Program-made: the position numbers and the translations under genes
NCBI RefSeq assembly: GCF_900167435.1
Contig: NZ_FUWS01000004.1
Span: 392,961 to 456,960, forward strand
Reading direction: 5' to 3'
Length of the DNA stretch: 64,000 nucleotides
Origin: Marinactinospora thermotolerans DSM 45154
GTDB taxonomy: Bacteria; Actinomycetota; Actinomycetes; Streptosporangiales; Streptosporangiaceae
Notes under the pieces: model-generated
Told to the model about the DNA's origin: nothing
What the model saw: only the letters and a program-made list of their open reading frames with translations
The model's database searches: none
Shown here: positions 17,072-26,626 of the stretch, in pieces
Layout of the letters: each line of letters begins with the position of its first letter
Position numbering within the stretch: the first letter of the stretch is position 1

Positions 17072-18572
17072 CCACGGGCTGCCGGAACAGCGACCGATCC
17101 TGGAGGAGCTCGCCGACGGCCACGGCGTCAGCGGTGACCGCGCCGTGCTACTGCGCTCCGACGGCACCACGTCGGCCGTGTGGTGGACGGCCACGCCGCT
17201 GCCCTCGGGCGGGGGAGCCGTGGTGCTCTTCCACGACGACGCCGCACGGCGGGACTGGGAGGAGCAGCGCGCGCACCGCTACGCCCACAGCGAGGCCCTG
17301 CGGGAGCGGGCCGAGTCCGACCTGGCCGAGACCAGTTGGCTCGGCGAGCTGACCGTGGCCTTGAGCAGCACCCTGGACGCCGAGGAGGGGCTGCGCAGGC
17401 TGGTCCGGTTGCTGGTCCCCCGGATCGCCGACGCCGCGCTGGTCGACCTCGCCGCGAGCGCGGGCCGGCTGCACCGTGTGGCCTGGGCCCACCGCGCCCC
17501 GGACCGGGTGCCCGCCGGCGCGTTGGAGGACGATCTGCCGCGGCACGGGCCGGTCTCCAAGGCCGTCGTGGCGCAGGTGCTGGCCGGAGGACCCACCCGC
17601 CACCTGGCCGCCCCCTTCGTCCCCCCACCGGACGCCGACGCGCTGGAGCGGGCCACCGCCGCGATGCTGACCGGGCTGGGCGCGGGCCAGGCACTGGTCG
17701 TGCCGCTGAGGACGCGCCTGGCGACGCTCGGGACGTTGACGTTGACCCGCGCCCCGGGGGAGCGCCCCTTCGACGAGGCCGACCTCTCCCTGGCCGAGGA
17801 GATCGCCCGCCGCGCCACGCTCGGCCTGGACAACGCCCGCCTGCACGCGGGGCAGGCCGACATCGCCGCCACCCTGCAACGCGCGCTGCTCACCGACCTG
17901 CCCGCCCATCCAGGGCTGGAGCTGAGCGCGCACTACCGGCCCGCCAGCCACGCCGCCGAGGTCGGCGGCGACTGGTATGACGCCTTCCCCCTGCCCGGCG
18001 GCGACCTGGCTCTGATCATCGGGGACGTCACGGGACACGACATCCAGGCGGCCTCGCGCATGAGCGAACTGCGCAGCATGTTGCGGGCTCTGGCCGTCGA
18101 CCGTCCCCACGACGATCCCGGCACCATCCTGAGACGCTTGGACCGCGCCCAGGACCATCTTGCGCTGGCGGACTCGGCCACCGCCGTCTTCGCCCGGTTG
18201 CGGCCCGCCGCCGAGGGGGCCTGGCGGCTGTCGTGGTCGGTGGCCGGGCATCCACCGCCCCTGCTCGTTTCCGGCAACGGCCGTGCCCGCCACCTCTCCG
18301 GCGGGCACGCCCCGCTCCTCGGCGCGCTGCCCGAGGCTCCTCGGCCCACCGCCGAGATGGTGCTGGCGCCCGGCTCGACCCTCCTGCTCTACACCGACGG
18401 ACTGGTGGAGTCGCGCGTCCAGGACCTCGACACCGGGATGACCCGGCTGCGCGGGTACGCCGCCCTCCACCACGAGTGGCCGTTGGACGAGTTGTGCGCC
18501 GGACTGGCCGGTGAGCTCGGCGACCCGCGCGACGACATCACCCTCATCGCCGTGCGCATTCCGGCCTCCTGA
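16854..18572 (+). CDS. PAS-GAF-PP2C (SpoIIE/RsbU-like) serine phosphatase
   Basis: 572 aa. A PAS domain lies at about residues 20-130 (GVYVVDAAGKIIACNPWAER), a GAF domain at about 165-335, and a SpoIIE-type PP2C domain from about 350. The catalytic metal ligands are visible in GGDWYDAF, IIGDVTGHD and DPRDDITLIAV. Proteins of this layout dephosphorylate anti-anti-sigma factors and so control stress sigma factors. No RsbV, RsbW or sigma gene is nearby. CAGAAT lies seven bases before the ATG, so it may be leaderless. The PAS ligand or redox sensor is unknown. Confidence 0.92.
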   Translation: MGGDQTGGGPLPPVDAHLLSVLFTELGAGVYVVDAAGKIIACNPWAERHLGYPPGALLGKDAHRLLNPLPGGDHGLPEQRPILEELADGHGVSGDRAVLLRSDGTTSAVWWTATPLPSGGGAVVLFHDDAARRDWEEQRAHRYAHSEALRERAESDLAETSWLGELTVALSSTLDAEEGLRRLVRLLVPRIADAALVDLAASAGRLHRVAWAHRAPDRVPAGALEDDLPRHGPVSKAVVAQVLAGGPTRHLAAPFVPPPDADALERATAAMLTGLGAGQALVVPLRTRLATLGTLTLTRAPGERPFDEADLSLAEEIARRATLGLDNARLHAGQADIAATLQRALLTDLPAHPGLELSAHYRPASHAAEVGGDWYDAFPLPGGDLALIIGDVTGHDIQAASRMSELRSMLRALAVDRPHDDPGTILRRLDRAQDHLALADSATAVFARLRPAAEGAWRLSWSVAGHPPPLLVSGNGRARHLSGGHAPLLGALPEAPRPTAEMVLAPGSTLLLYTDGLVESRVQDLDTGMTRLRGYAALHHEWPLDELCAGLAGELGDPRDDITLIAVRIPAS

Positions 18573-19083
18573 GGAGGGGTGCGGCCGGGCGACGGTGTGG
18601 GGCGAGCCCGGTCCCGTCGAGCGGGCCGGGCCCGGCGTCACACGGGGGCCCGGGCGGATCGCGGTGGCCCGGGCCGCGGAAGGGCCTGGTCAGGGGGCCG
18701 AGTCGATGCCCTTGCCCAGGTGCTCCCTGCGCAGTCGTTCGACCTCCTCCAGCGCGTAGCTCAGCCCGCCCTCGATCTCGGGGCCCCGCGTTCGGCCGCG
18801 CTCCGGCGCAGCGCCTCCGTGGTCGCGCCGGCCACGGCGGTCTGGCTGGTCACGGTCGTGGGCGCCCACGTCCTGCACCGGGCGGGACCTCCGGGGCCGG
18901 CCGAGGCCCTGACGCGGCGTCTCCTCTACGATTCCCTCCGCGGTCGCTGATCCCTTCCCCACGGCCTTCCCATGTTCCTCCCCTGGGGAAAACGGCCTGG
19001 CCGGAAGCGGCGGCGCGGTGCTACTTGATCGGCGCGTGGGAATATCCGCAACGGCCGTTCAGGCGAGGAGTGGGAGGTTTCCC
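18573..19083. other. Long intergenic stretch, no clear gene
   Basis: On the minus strand a frame from GTG 18962 to 18690 (90 codons) ends in a helix-like stretch, LSYALEEVERLRREHLGKGI, but its first two thirds are Arg/Gly-rich and it lacks a good ribosome-binding site. It may be a frameshifted small gene. The last 20 bases hold GGGAGG, the ribosome-binding site of the next gene. Confidence 0.35.
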
Positions 19084-20241
19084 GTGAAAACGACGATCCC
19101 TGGGCGAGCGGACGACTGGCGCCTGGAGTATCCCCGGCTGGATCGTGCCGCCGGCGCCCTGGCCGGGGCGGCGATGGCGGCCTGCCTGGCCCGGCTCCCC
19201 GACTCGGAGATCGGCGCGCTGGAGCGGCCCGACGCCGACGGGACGGGTTCCTCCTACCTGGCCTGGCTGGTCATGACCGCGCTGCGGCACCTGGACGACC
19301 CGCGGGCCGTCGCCAAGGCCGTCGACACCGAAGCCGAGCTCGCCTGGGCGCTGGCTTTGCGCCAGGCGGTCGAGGAGGGGGTGCTCATACCGGCCGCGTC
19401 CACGTCGGCCTACGGTCCGATCTCCGCGGCCTGGCGGGCGGTGACCACGACACCGGTGCCCCGGCTGGATCCGGCCCGCCGGACGTTCCCCTGCCGCCAC
19501 CTGGTCGACGCGATCCGGTCGGCCCACGCCTCCGGGGGGCCGGAGGCAGCGTTGTACGCCGGTGCCCTGGCGGGGGCGCGCTGGGGCGTCTCCGCGGTCC
19601 CGCTGGAGATCCAGCGCAGGCTCGCCGACATCCTGCCGCTGCGCCGTCTCGTCATCGGCGCGGTGGTGGCCGTTCGCGGACCCCGGCCGGATCAGTGGCC
19701 CGAGGTCGAATGCGCCTCCTCCCTGCCCTTCAACCGTTACGCCCCCTTCCAGGTGCCCCACCCCCATGACCCCGGCGTGATCCTGTGCAGCCTCCCCTAC
19801 GTTCCCACCGCCACCGATGCCCAGGCCGTGGTGTCGCTGTGCCAGGTCGGTGCCGGGGACATGCCCGCTCATTTACCGGCACGCGACACCGTCGAGGTGT
19901 GGCTGGCCGATACCACCGGGCTCAACTCCAATCTGCACTTCGTGCTGGACCAGGCGGCGCGCGCCGTCGCGACGCTGCGGGCCGAGGGCAAGCGGGTGCT
20001 GTTGCACTGCGCGGCCTGCCAGTCGCGGACGCCCGCTGTTGCGGCGCACTATGCGGTGTTGGCACGCGGTGTCGAGGTGGTGACGGCGCTACGTGAGGCC
20101 ATTCGCGCGGTGGGCGGGCATCTGAACAACGCCGAGCTGGCGCGGACCGTCGCCGTTCTCAACGGGGTCGAACTGACCGACCCCGCTGCGGCGCTGTTCC
20201 CCGATGGCATGCCGGAGGTGACCCGCCACCGTCTGGGCTGA
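19084..20241 (+). CDS. Degenerate ADP-ribosylhydrolase domain fused to a dual-specificity phosphatase
   Basis: 385 aa. GTG 19084 follows GGGAGG and is preferred to an upstream in-frame start. Residues about 15-205 resemble an ADP-ribosylglycohydrolase (GALAGAAMAACLARLPD, then YAGALAGARWGVSAVP). The C-terminal metal-binding motif G-G-D-x-D-T is replaced by GGPEAALYAG, and the N-terminal D-D-T motif by DGTGSSYLAW, so it is probably inactive as a hydrolase. Residues about 215-385 form a protein phosphatase with the P-loop HCAACQSRTP, which has the catalytic cysteine and arginine. ADP-ribosyl reader plus phosphatase activity is inference. Confidence 0.75.
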   Translation: MKTTIPGRADDWRLEYPRLDRAAGALAGAAMAACLARLPDSEIGALERPDADGTGSSYLAWLVMTALRHLDDPRAVAKAVDTEAELAWALALRQAVEEGVLIPAASTSAYGPISAAWRAVTTTPVPRLDPARRTFPCRHLVDAIRSAHASGGPEAALYAGALAGARWGVSAVPLEIQRRLADILPLRRLVIGAVVAVRGPRPDQWPEVECASSLPFNRYAPFQVPHPHDPGVILCSLPYVPTATDAQAVVSLCQVGAGDMPAHLPARDTVEVWLADTTGLNSNLHFVLDQAARAVATLRAEGKRVLLHCAACQSRTPAVAAHYAVLARGVEVVTALREAIRAVGGHLNNAELARTVAVLNGVELTDPAAALFPDGMPEVTRHRLG

Positions 20242-20759
20242 CTTTTCGGGGGAGGCCATCGGCCCGCGCGGGCCTGTGCCCGGCGCCCCGGGGCGGCGGG
20301 GACGGACACCGATGCCCTTCCACCGGGCGGTGTCCCCGAGCGCCGCCTCGCCCTCGGCCCCGGCGCGGCGGCCGTCCCCGCGGCTCGCCGCGGCCGATCC
20401 GGATCCGCTGAGCGCGGGCCGGCCGAGGAGCCCCCACCCGGGTGTCGAGGGCGACACGATGCCGGCGCGGCGGTTGCGCGCGGCCGTCTTGGCCACCGGT
20501 GCCCCGCCTGGAGCCGGCCGACCTGGGCGGGCCCCGGATCGCCGTGGGGCTGTCATGGCGGGCGCTCACCCCGGGGAGGTGCCGGGGGCCGAGACGGCCC
20601 ACGCTGGAGGCGGGGAGGCCGGGGGCGGGGACCTCCCTGGCCCGGCGCGCCGGATCCGCGCTTGGCTGCTGAGCGGTGGCGCTGGAACGCGGTTCTCCTG
20701 TACCGGGTGCGCGGGATATTCCATCGCCGCCCCATGGCGAAGCTGGGATGATCCCCTGC
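20242..20759. other. Intergenic stretch of about 520 bp, nothing assigned
   Basis: All frames give Arg/Gly/Pro-rich sequence without plausible starts or motifs. A short GGCCCGCGCGGGCC palindrome at about 20260 could be a weak terminator of the phosphatase gene. The stretch may be decayed coding DNA. Confidence 0.4.
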
Positions 20760-21689
20760 ATGTCGATGCGTGAACTCGTCGTCTTGGGGACCTCCAGCGC
20801 CGTGCCGACCCGACGGCGCAACCACAACGGCTACTTCCTGCGCTGGGACTCCCACGGTCTGCTGTTCGACCCGGGGGAGGGGACCCAGCGCCAGCTCCGG
20901 CTGGCCGGGCTGGCCGCGCACGACCTGACCCGGATCTGCGTGACCCACTTCCACGGCGACCACAGTCTGGGGCTGCCCGGGGTGGTGCAGCGGATCGCGC
21001 GGGATCAGGTGGCCCATGAGGTGCGGGTGGCGTTTCCCGCGGCGGGGGAGCGGTACTGGCGCCGGCTGCGCCACGCCACCGAGTTCGCCGACACCGATTC
21101 GGTCGTGGCCCAGCCCGTGGAGGGGCCGGCGGCCGAGCTGCCGGGAGAGGCCGACTTCACCTTGACCGCTCTGCCGCTGGAGCACCGGATCCCGACCTAC
21201 GGGTACCGCCTGGCCGAACCCGACGGTGTGCGCATCCGCGCCGAGGGGCTGGCCGCGCGCGGGGTGAGCGGGCCGGCGGTGGGCCGTCTCAAGGCGGAGG
21301 GGTCGGTACTGGACGCCGCGGGGGAGCGGGTGTACCTGGCCGACCACAGTGAGGTCCGCCGCGGGCAGGTGTTCGCCTTCGTGATGGACACCGGGATGTG
21401 CGACAACGCGGTGCGGCTGGCCGAGGGGGCCGACCTGCTGGTGATCGAGTCCACCTATCTGGACGCCGAGGAGGAGCTGGCCGTGGCCTACCGGCACCTG
21501 ACGGCGGGCCAGGCGGGGCGGATCGCGGCCGAGGCGGGGGTGCGTCGGCTGGTGCTCACCCACATCTCCGAACGCTATGAGCAGGACGCGGACGAGCGGT
21601 TCGTGGAGCAGGCCGCGCGGCACTTCGGGGGCGAGATCGTGCTGGCCGCCGACCTGGAGCGGGTTTTGGTGCCGCCACGCCGTGGGTGA
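20760..21689 (+). CDS. rnz: Ribonuclease Z (tRNA 3' endonuclease)
   Basis: 309 aa, the usual bacterial length. The zinc motif THFHGDHSLGLPG, a later aspartate in FVMDTG and histidine in LVLTHISERY are the metallo-beta-lactamase ligands of RNase Z. The first strand GTSSAVPTRRRNHNGY is the family signature. The enzyme cleaves tRNA precursors downstream of the discriminator base. The ATG at 20760 fits the start of the family; an ATG 12 bases upstream is also in frame. No obvious ribosome-binding site is seen. Confidence 0.95.
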   Translation: MSMRELVVLGTSSAVPTRRRNHNGYFLRWDSHGLLFDPGEGTQRQLRLAGLAAHDLTRICVTHFHGDHSLGLPGVVQRIARDQVAHEVRVAFPAAGERYWRRLRHATEFADTDSVVAQPVEGPAAELPGEADFTLTALPLEHRIPTYGYRLAEPDGVRIRAEGLAARGVSGPAVGRLKAEGSVLDAAGERVYLADHSEVRRGQVFAFVMDTGMCDNAVRLAEGADLLVIESTYLDAEEELAVAYRHLTAGQAGRIAAEAGVRRLVLTHISERYEQDADERFVEQAARHFGGEIVLAADLERVLVPPRRG

Positions 21690-22104
21690 GCCCGGAGCCG
21701 GTGGGCCGGCGGGAGGGGTTGTCCCGTCTCGGCAAAATCGCCGCAGATCGTTGACCCCGCTTTCCTCTCGCCGGTAGACACGTGCCCAGCGCGCCGAAGC
21801 GCGGAATGGCGCCGGGTCGGCACCGTGGGTGAGGGGAGGAGGGCGGTGTGCGCATGACCGGACGGACAAAACGGGCAAAACATGTCAAAATACGTGACTT
21901 GGCCCACAAACTCTGCCTTTCGGGTTCCGTTACCCTCCCGTTACCCATACGCTCGAACACGGCGCCCCCGAGGTCACACCGATCCCGGCGCTCCCTACGT
22001 CGCCACCCCGTGCTCTGGGTGGCCGGTGGCCGTCGCCGCTCTCCCCACTCTTCGTGGAACCCCGCGCGGCCACATCCCTTGCTCCCGATCAAAGGATCTT
22101 CGCC
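21690..22104. promoter_or_regulatory. 5' region of the RlpA-like gene with a candidate MtrA-type direct repeat
   Basis: This 415-bp stretch has an A+T-richer core (about 21850-21950). GTTAC at 21929-21933 and 21940-21944 form a direct repeat with a 6-base spacer, one helical turn apart. That is the type of repeat reported for MtrA, which controls cell-wall hydrolase genes in actinomycetes. A hairpin CACCCCGTGCTCTGGGTGG (about 22004) lies in the probable leader. I looked for a c-di-AMP riboswitch, frequent before such genes, and did not find its conserved blocks. Confidence 0.4.
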
Positions 22105-22776
22105 GTGGGCACTCACCGGCCCTCTCGCCCCGCGCCGTTCACCAAGTCCAAGCGCCTGATCGTCGCCACCGCGGCCGCCGGCGCCGTCGTCGTCGCCGGC
22201 GCCACCGCGGGCGCCGCCGCATTGGACGCCCCCGCCACCACGCCTGAGGCCGCCGCCATCCCCCAGGCCCGCACCGCGGCCCTGGCCCCGCTCTCCGAGG
22301 GCGCCGTCTCCTCCCCGGACCCCCAGACGGCCGAGCGGCTGCGCGCCGAGGCCACCGACCAGGCCGTCCAGGCCTTCAACGGCTCGGCCCGCCAGGCCGA
22401 GAAGGAGGAACCCCGCGCGGAGACCCAGGACACCGGGGAGACCTCCTCCACCGGCACCTCGGGCGACTCCGGCGCCTCGCCGGCCCCCACCGGCCAGGGC
22501 GGCAGCTGCGAGGCGTCGATGTACAGCGACCCCCAGCCCACCGCCAGCGGCGAGACCTTCGATCCCTCCGCGATGACCGCGGCGCACAAGACCCTGCCGA
22601 TGCACACGATGGTCGAGGTCACCAACCCCGCCAACGGCAAGAGCGTCACGGTACGCATCAACGACCGCGGCCCCTACATCGACGGCCGCTGCCTGGACCT
22701 GTCCACGGCCGCCTTCGAGACCATCGCCTCGGCCAGCCAGGGCGTCGTCGACGTCGAATGGCAGGTCGTCGAGTAA
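22105..22776 (+). CDS. Secreted RlpA-like double-psi beta-barrel protein
   Basis: 223 aa from a GTG with AAAGGA upstream. The N-terminus is a signal or anchor sequence (KSKRLIVATAAAGAVVVAGA), followed by an Ala/Ser/Thr/Glu-rich linker of about 100 residues. The C-terminal 90 residues are an RlpA-like DPBB domain: CEASMYSDPQPTASGETFDP, then MTAAHKTLPMHTMVEVTN, then VRINDRGPYIDGRCLDLSTA. RlpA relatives act on peptidoglycan as lytic transglycosylases or bind it. Two cysteines in the domain could form a disulfide. It is exported and acts at the cell wall; the exact activity is not certain. Confidence 0.87.
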   Translation: MGTHRPSRPAPFTKSKRLIVATAAAGAVVVAGATAGAAALDAPATTPEAAAIPQARTAALAPLSEGAVSSPDPQTAERLRAEATDQAVQAFNGSARQAEKEEPRAETQDTGETSSTGTSGDSGASPAPTGQGGSCEASMYSDPQPTASGETFDPSAMTAAHKTLPMHTMVEVTNPANGKSVTVRINDRGPYIDGRCLDLSTAAFETIASASQGVVDVEWQVVE

Positions 22777-22804
22777 CCCGCCGCCCCGACGCCACCGCCC
22801 GCCC

Positions 22805-22838
22805 GTGTCACGGCCCCGCCACGGCGGGGCCGTGACAC
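22805..22838 (+). terminator. Terminator after the RlpA-like gene
   Basis: GTGTCACGGCCCCG and CGGGGCCGTGACAC form a perfect 14-bp stem with a 6-nt loop, followed by AATT. It starts 28 bases after the stop codon and ends before the start of the next gene. Confidence 0.75.
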
Positions 22839-22871
22839 AATTCCCCGGGAGTTCCACTGCCGGGAAGGGGC

Positions 22872-25800
22872 GTGCCGGTGTTTCGCACCGTGTCGGGTTG
22901 GGTGATCTCCCCCACCGATCTCGTCGACGCGATGGAGTGCGACCACCGCAGCGCGCTCAAGGCCGCGCTGGCCGCCCGGGTCCCCGGCGCGCCGGTCCCC
23001 GCCGACATCGACCCCCTCGTCGCCCGCCATGGAGCCGCCCACGAGCAGGCCGAACTGGAGCGCCTGCGGGAACTGTTCGGCGACGGCGTCGTCGCCATCG
23101 ACGACCCAGAACCCACCGAGGCCGCGATGACCGCGGCGGCACGCGCCACCACGGAGGCCATGGCGGCCGGCGCCCCGGTGATCTACCAGGGCGTCTTCTA
23201 CCAGCCGATCGCCCCCCACGTCGCCTTCCACGGCCGCGCGGACTTCCTCATCAGCACCCGCGTGGACCCCGCCACCGGCGAACGGCGCCCCGGTGACGGC
23301 TCCTACGAGCCCTGGGACACCAAACTCGCCCGCGACCCCGGCCCCGGAGCGGTCCTCCAGCTGGCCGCCTACGCCGACGCCCTGTCCCGGGTCGCGCCAC
23401 GCCCACCCGAGCAGATGCACCTGCTCACCGGCGACCGCGCCATCCGCTCCCACCGGGTCGCCGAGTTCATCCCCTTCCTCGCCCCCGTACGCGACCGCCT
23501 CGTGCGCCGGCTGGACACGCCCGCCTCACTGCCCCGGCCACTGTGGGGCGAGCCCCGGCACACCTGCGAACGCTGCGGCTACGCGGCCATGTGCGCCGAA
23601 GGCCGCTCCCGGGCCCGCCACCTGTCCCTGGTCGCCGGGATCCGCACCGACCAGGTGCGCAAGCTGCACGACGTGGGCATCACCACGATCGACGCGCTGG
23701 CCGCCGCCACCGAGGAGGACCGCCCCGCCGCCCTGCCCCGCCACTCCTACACCCGCCTGCGCGAACAGGCCGCGCTCCAGGTCCGCCAGGACGCCACCCG
23801 CACCGTCGACGACCCCGTCGGCACCGTCATCGCCGAGGTCTACGCCGAGGAGGGGCTGGCCTCCCTGCCCGCGCCCAGCCCCGGCGACGTGTTCTTCGAC
23901 ATGGAGGGCTACCCCTACTACGGGGACGCGGGCGAACGCGGCCTGGAGTACCTGTTCGGCGCGGTGACCGAGGAGGAGGGACAGACCCTCTTCCACCCCT
24001 TCTGGGCCCACGACCGCGCCGGCGAGAAACGCGCCTTCGAGGAGTTCGTGGACTTCGCCGTCGCCCGCATGGACGCCGACCCCGACGCCCACATCTACCA
24101 CTACGCCTCCTACGAGGCCGACCGGCTCAAACTGCTCGCCGCCGCGTTCGCCACCCGCGAGACCGAGGTCGATGAACTCCTGCGCGGCGGACGGCTCGTC
24201 GACCTGTACACCGTGGTGAAGAAGAGCCTGCGCGTGTCACAGCGTTCCTACTCCATCAAGTACCTGGAGCCGCTCTACCTGGGAGGCGGACGCTCGGGCG
24301 AGGTCACCACCGCCACCTCCAGCATCGACGCCTACGCCGACTACCTCGCCGCCCGCGAGGCCGGGGAGTCCGAACGCGCCGAGAAGATCCTGGCCGACAT
24401 CGCCGCCTACAACCGCGACGACTGCGTGTCCACGGCCCGGCTGCGCGACTGGCTGGAGGAACGGCGCGACGAGCACGGCATCACCGTGCGACCGCTGCGC
24501 CAGTCCGAGCTGATCGAGGAGGACCCCGAGGCGGCGGCGGAGCGGGCCCGCCTGCGCGCCGAAGTGGAGGCCCGCCTGCGCGCCCTCACCGACCCGCTGC
24601 TGGAGGGGGTCCCCGCCGACCCCGCCGCACGCGACGCCGACCAGCAGGCCCGCGCCCTGCTCGCCGCCCTCGTCGGCTACTACCGGCGCGAGGAGAACCC
24701 GTCGTGGTGGGACTACTTCCGCCGCCTGTCCGCGCCGGTCGAGGAGCTGGAGGCCGACAACGACTGCCTGGTCCCGGTGCGGGTGCGCGCGGGGGAGTGG
24801 CAGGAGCCCACCGGCCGCCGGCGCAAGTCCCGACGCGAGCTGGAGGTGCGCGCCGACCCGGCCCGCCCCCACCCCTACAGCGCAGGCGACGACGTGCGGC
24901 TGCTGTACGCGGGGCCGCCCGGCCAGCCCGCCACCGCGGTCACCGCCCGCGTCCACAGCGCCGGCCCCGACCGGGTCACGCTGGTGGAGACCGCCGACCC
25001 CGGCGACACCTACGCCCGCGCGCCGATCGCGGTGCTGCCCGGCCCGCCGGTGCGCTCGGCGCCCAAGGACACCGCGCTGCACGGGGTGGCCGAACAGGCC
25101 GTCGCCGCGCTGCCCGAACCGCGCGAGGGCGCCGGGCTGGACGTGCTGCGCCGCCGCCCGCCCCGGTTGCGCGACGGCGGCGAGCTGCCCGACCCCGCCC
25201 ACTACGACGGTGATCTCGTCGCCACGGTGATCGCGGCGGTGGAACGGCTCGACTCCTCCTACCTCGCGGTGCAGGGGCCGCCGGGGGCCGGCAAGACCTA
25301 CCTGGCCGCGCGGCTCATCACCCACCTGGTCGCCCAGGGGCGCAGCGTGGGCGTCTGCTCGACCAGCCACAAGGCGGTGGAGAACGTCTTGTCGGCCGCG
25401 GTGCGGGCGGCCGGCGCGGACCTGCCCTGCGCCAAGCGCCCGGCGAAGAAGGCCGACCCCGACCTGCCCTGGCACCAGCCGCGCGACGTCAAGGCACTGG
25501 CGGGGTGGCGTTCGGGACAGGAGGGCGGTTACCTGGTCGGCGGCACCGCCTGGAACTTCGCCAACGAGACGATCCTGGCCGACCCCTTCGACGTGCTCAT
25601 CGTCGATGAGGCCGGCCAGTTCGCCCTGGCCGACACCCTCGCCGTCTCCGCCGCCGCCCACAACCTGGTCCTGCTCGGCGACCCCCAGCAGCTACCGCAG
25701 GTCGTCCAGGGCACTCACGGCGAGGGCGCCGACGCCTCCGCGCTGGAACACCTGGTCGGCGACGACGAGATCATCGCCCCCTCCATGGGCTACTTCCTGG

Positions 25801-26441
25801 ACCAGACCCGCCGGATGCATCCGGCGGTGTGCGCCCCGGTGTCGCACCTGTCCTACCGGGGGCTGCTGCACGCCCACCCCTCCGCGGCGCTGCGCGATCT
25901 ACAGGCCGCCGAACCCGGGCTGTACCGGGTGGAGGTGGAACACGCCGGGCGGGCCACCCACAGCCCCGAGGAGGTCACGGCCGTCCTCGACCTGGTCACC
26001 CGCCTGGTCGGGACGGGCTTCAGCGAACCGGGCGCACCGCCGCGCGAGCTGACCGGCGCCGACATCCTCGTGGTGGCGCCCTACAACCTCCAGGTCCGCG
26101 CGCTGCGGCGGGCGCTGGAGGAGGCCGGCCTGGAGCAGGTCAGGGTGGGCACCGTGGACCGCTTCCAGGGGCAGGAGGCGCCGGTGGTGGTCTGTTCGAT
26201 GACGGTCTCCAGCGCGGCCGAGGCCACCCGGGGGCTGGACTTCGTTCTCTCGCGCAACCGGCTCAACGTCGCGTTGTCCCGGGCGCAGGTGCTCGCCGCG
26301 CTGGTCTACTCCCCGGGACTGGTCACCGCGGCGCCCCGCTCGGTGGGCGAGCTGCGGGTGCTGGCGGGCTTCGCCGACCTGTGCGCCCGGGCCCGCCCCT
26401 GGCCGCCCGCCGGGGAAACGCGCTGGACCCCGCGCCCCTGA
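22872..26441 (+). CDS. TM0106-type RecB-like nuclease / RNase H-like / SF1 helicase protein
   Basis: 1189 aa from a GTG after GGGAAGGGG. Residues 1-250 are a RecB/Cas4-like nuclease: a first cysteine (MECDHRS), HGRADFLIS, EPWDTKLA, and CERCGYAAMC, so a Cas4-type four-cysteine iron-sulfur cluster is likely. Residues about 335-540 are an RNase H-like exonuclease domain (FFDMEGYPYYG, then YNRDDC). Residues about 790-1170 are a superfamily 1 helicase: Walker A GPPGAGKT, Walker B VDEAGQ, TVDRFQGQE and NRLNVALSRA. Relatives are actinobacterial; the role is unproven but DNA end-processing, repair or defence is likely. Transcribed alone after a terminator. Confidence 0.9.
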   Translation: MPVFRTVSGWVISPTDLVDAMECDHRSALKAALAARVPGAPVPADIDPLVARHGAAHEQAELERLRELFGDGVVAIDDPEPTEAAMTAAARATTEAMAAGAPVIYQGVFYQPIAPHVAFHGRADFLISTRVDPATGERRPGDGSYEPWDTKLARDPGPGAVLQLAAYADALSRVAPRPPEQMHLLTGDRAIRSHRVAEFIPFLAPVRDRLVRRLDTPASLPRPLWGEPRHTCERCGYAAMCAEGRSRARHLSLVAGIRTDQVRKLHDVGITTIDALAAATEEDRPAALPRHSYTRLREQAALQVRQDATRTVDDPVGTVIAEVYAEEGLASLPAPSPGDVFFDMEGYPYYGDAGERGLEYLFGAVTEEEGQTLFHPFWAHDRAGEKRAFEEFVDFAVARMDADPDAHIYHYASYEADRLKLLAAAFATRETEVDELLRGGRLVDLYTVVKKSLRVSQRSYSIKYLEPLYLGGGRSGEVTTATSSIDAYADYLAAREAGESERAEKILADIAAYNRDDCVSTARLRDWLEERRDEHGITVRPLRQSELIEEDPEAAAERARLRAEVEARLRALTDPLLEGVPADPAARDADQQARALLAALVGYYRREENPSWWDYFRRLSAPVEELEADNDCLVPVRVRAGEWQEPTGRRRKSRRELEVRADPARPHPYSAGDDVRLLYAGPPGQPATAVTARVHSAGPDRVTLVETADPGDTYARAPIAVLPGPPVRSAPKDTALHGVAEQAVAALPEPREGAGLDVLRRRPPRLRDGGELPDPAHYDGDLVATVIAAVERLDSSYLAVQGPPGAGKTYLAARLITHLVAQGRSVGVCSTSHKAVENVLSAAVRAAGADLPCAKRPAKKADPDLPWHQPRDVKALAGWRSGQEGGYLVGGTAWNFANETILADPFDVLIVDEAGQFALADTLAVSAAAHNLVLLGDPQQLPQVVQGTHGEGADASALEHLVGDDEIIAPSMGYFLDQTRRMHPAVCAPVSHLSYRGLLHAHPSAALRDLQAAEPGLYRVEVEHAGRATHSPEEVTAVLDLVTRLVGTGFSEPGAPPRELTGADILVVAPYNLQVRALRRALEEAGLEQVRVGTVDRFQGQEAPVVVCSMTVSSAAEATRGLDFVLSRNRLNVALSRAQVLAALVYSPGLVTAAPRSVGELRVLAGFADLCARARPWPPAGETRWTPRP

Positions 26442-26591
26442 GACGGCCCCGCCCGACCGTCGTCTCGTCACCACGGCCCGGACCGGCGGGGACGGCACGC
26501 ATGGACGCCGGGGAGGCCGACCACCACGGCGGCGCGCTGCCCGTGTCCGCCCCCGCAGTCCGCGACCGGCCATCGCCACACGCCCACGGTC

Positions 26592-26626
26592 TTGATCACG
26601 GCGCCGCGACCGCGTTGGATTACGCT
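26592..26626 (+). promoter_or_regulatory. Candidate leaderless promoter of the P-loop kinase gene
   Basis: TTGATC (26592-26597), a 17-bp spacer and TTGGAT (26615-26620) end six bases before the GTG at 26627. No ribosome-binding site is present. The -10 box is a weak match to TAnnnT. Confidence 0.35.

Noticed and set aside
21690..22104. Possible c-di-AMP (ydaO-type) riboswitch before the RlpA-like gene.
   Set aside because: The conserved ydaO blocks were not found; only a short CACCCCG...CGGGGTG-like hairpin. Covariance search would be needed to exclude it.
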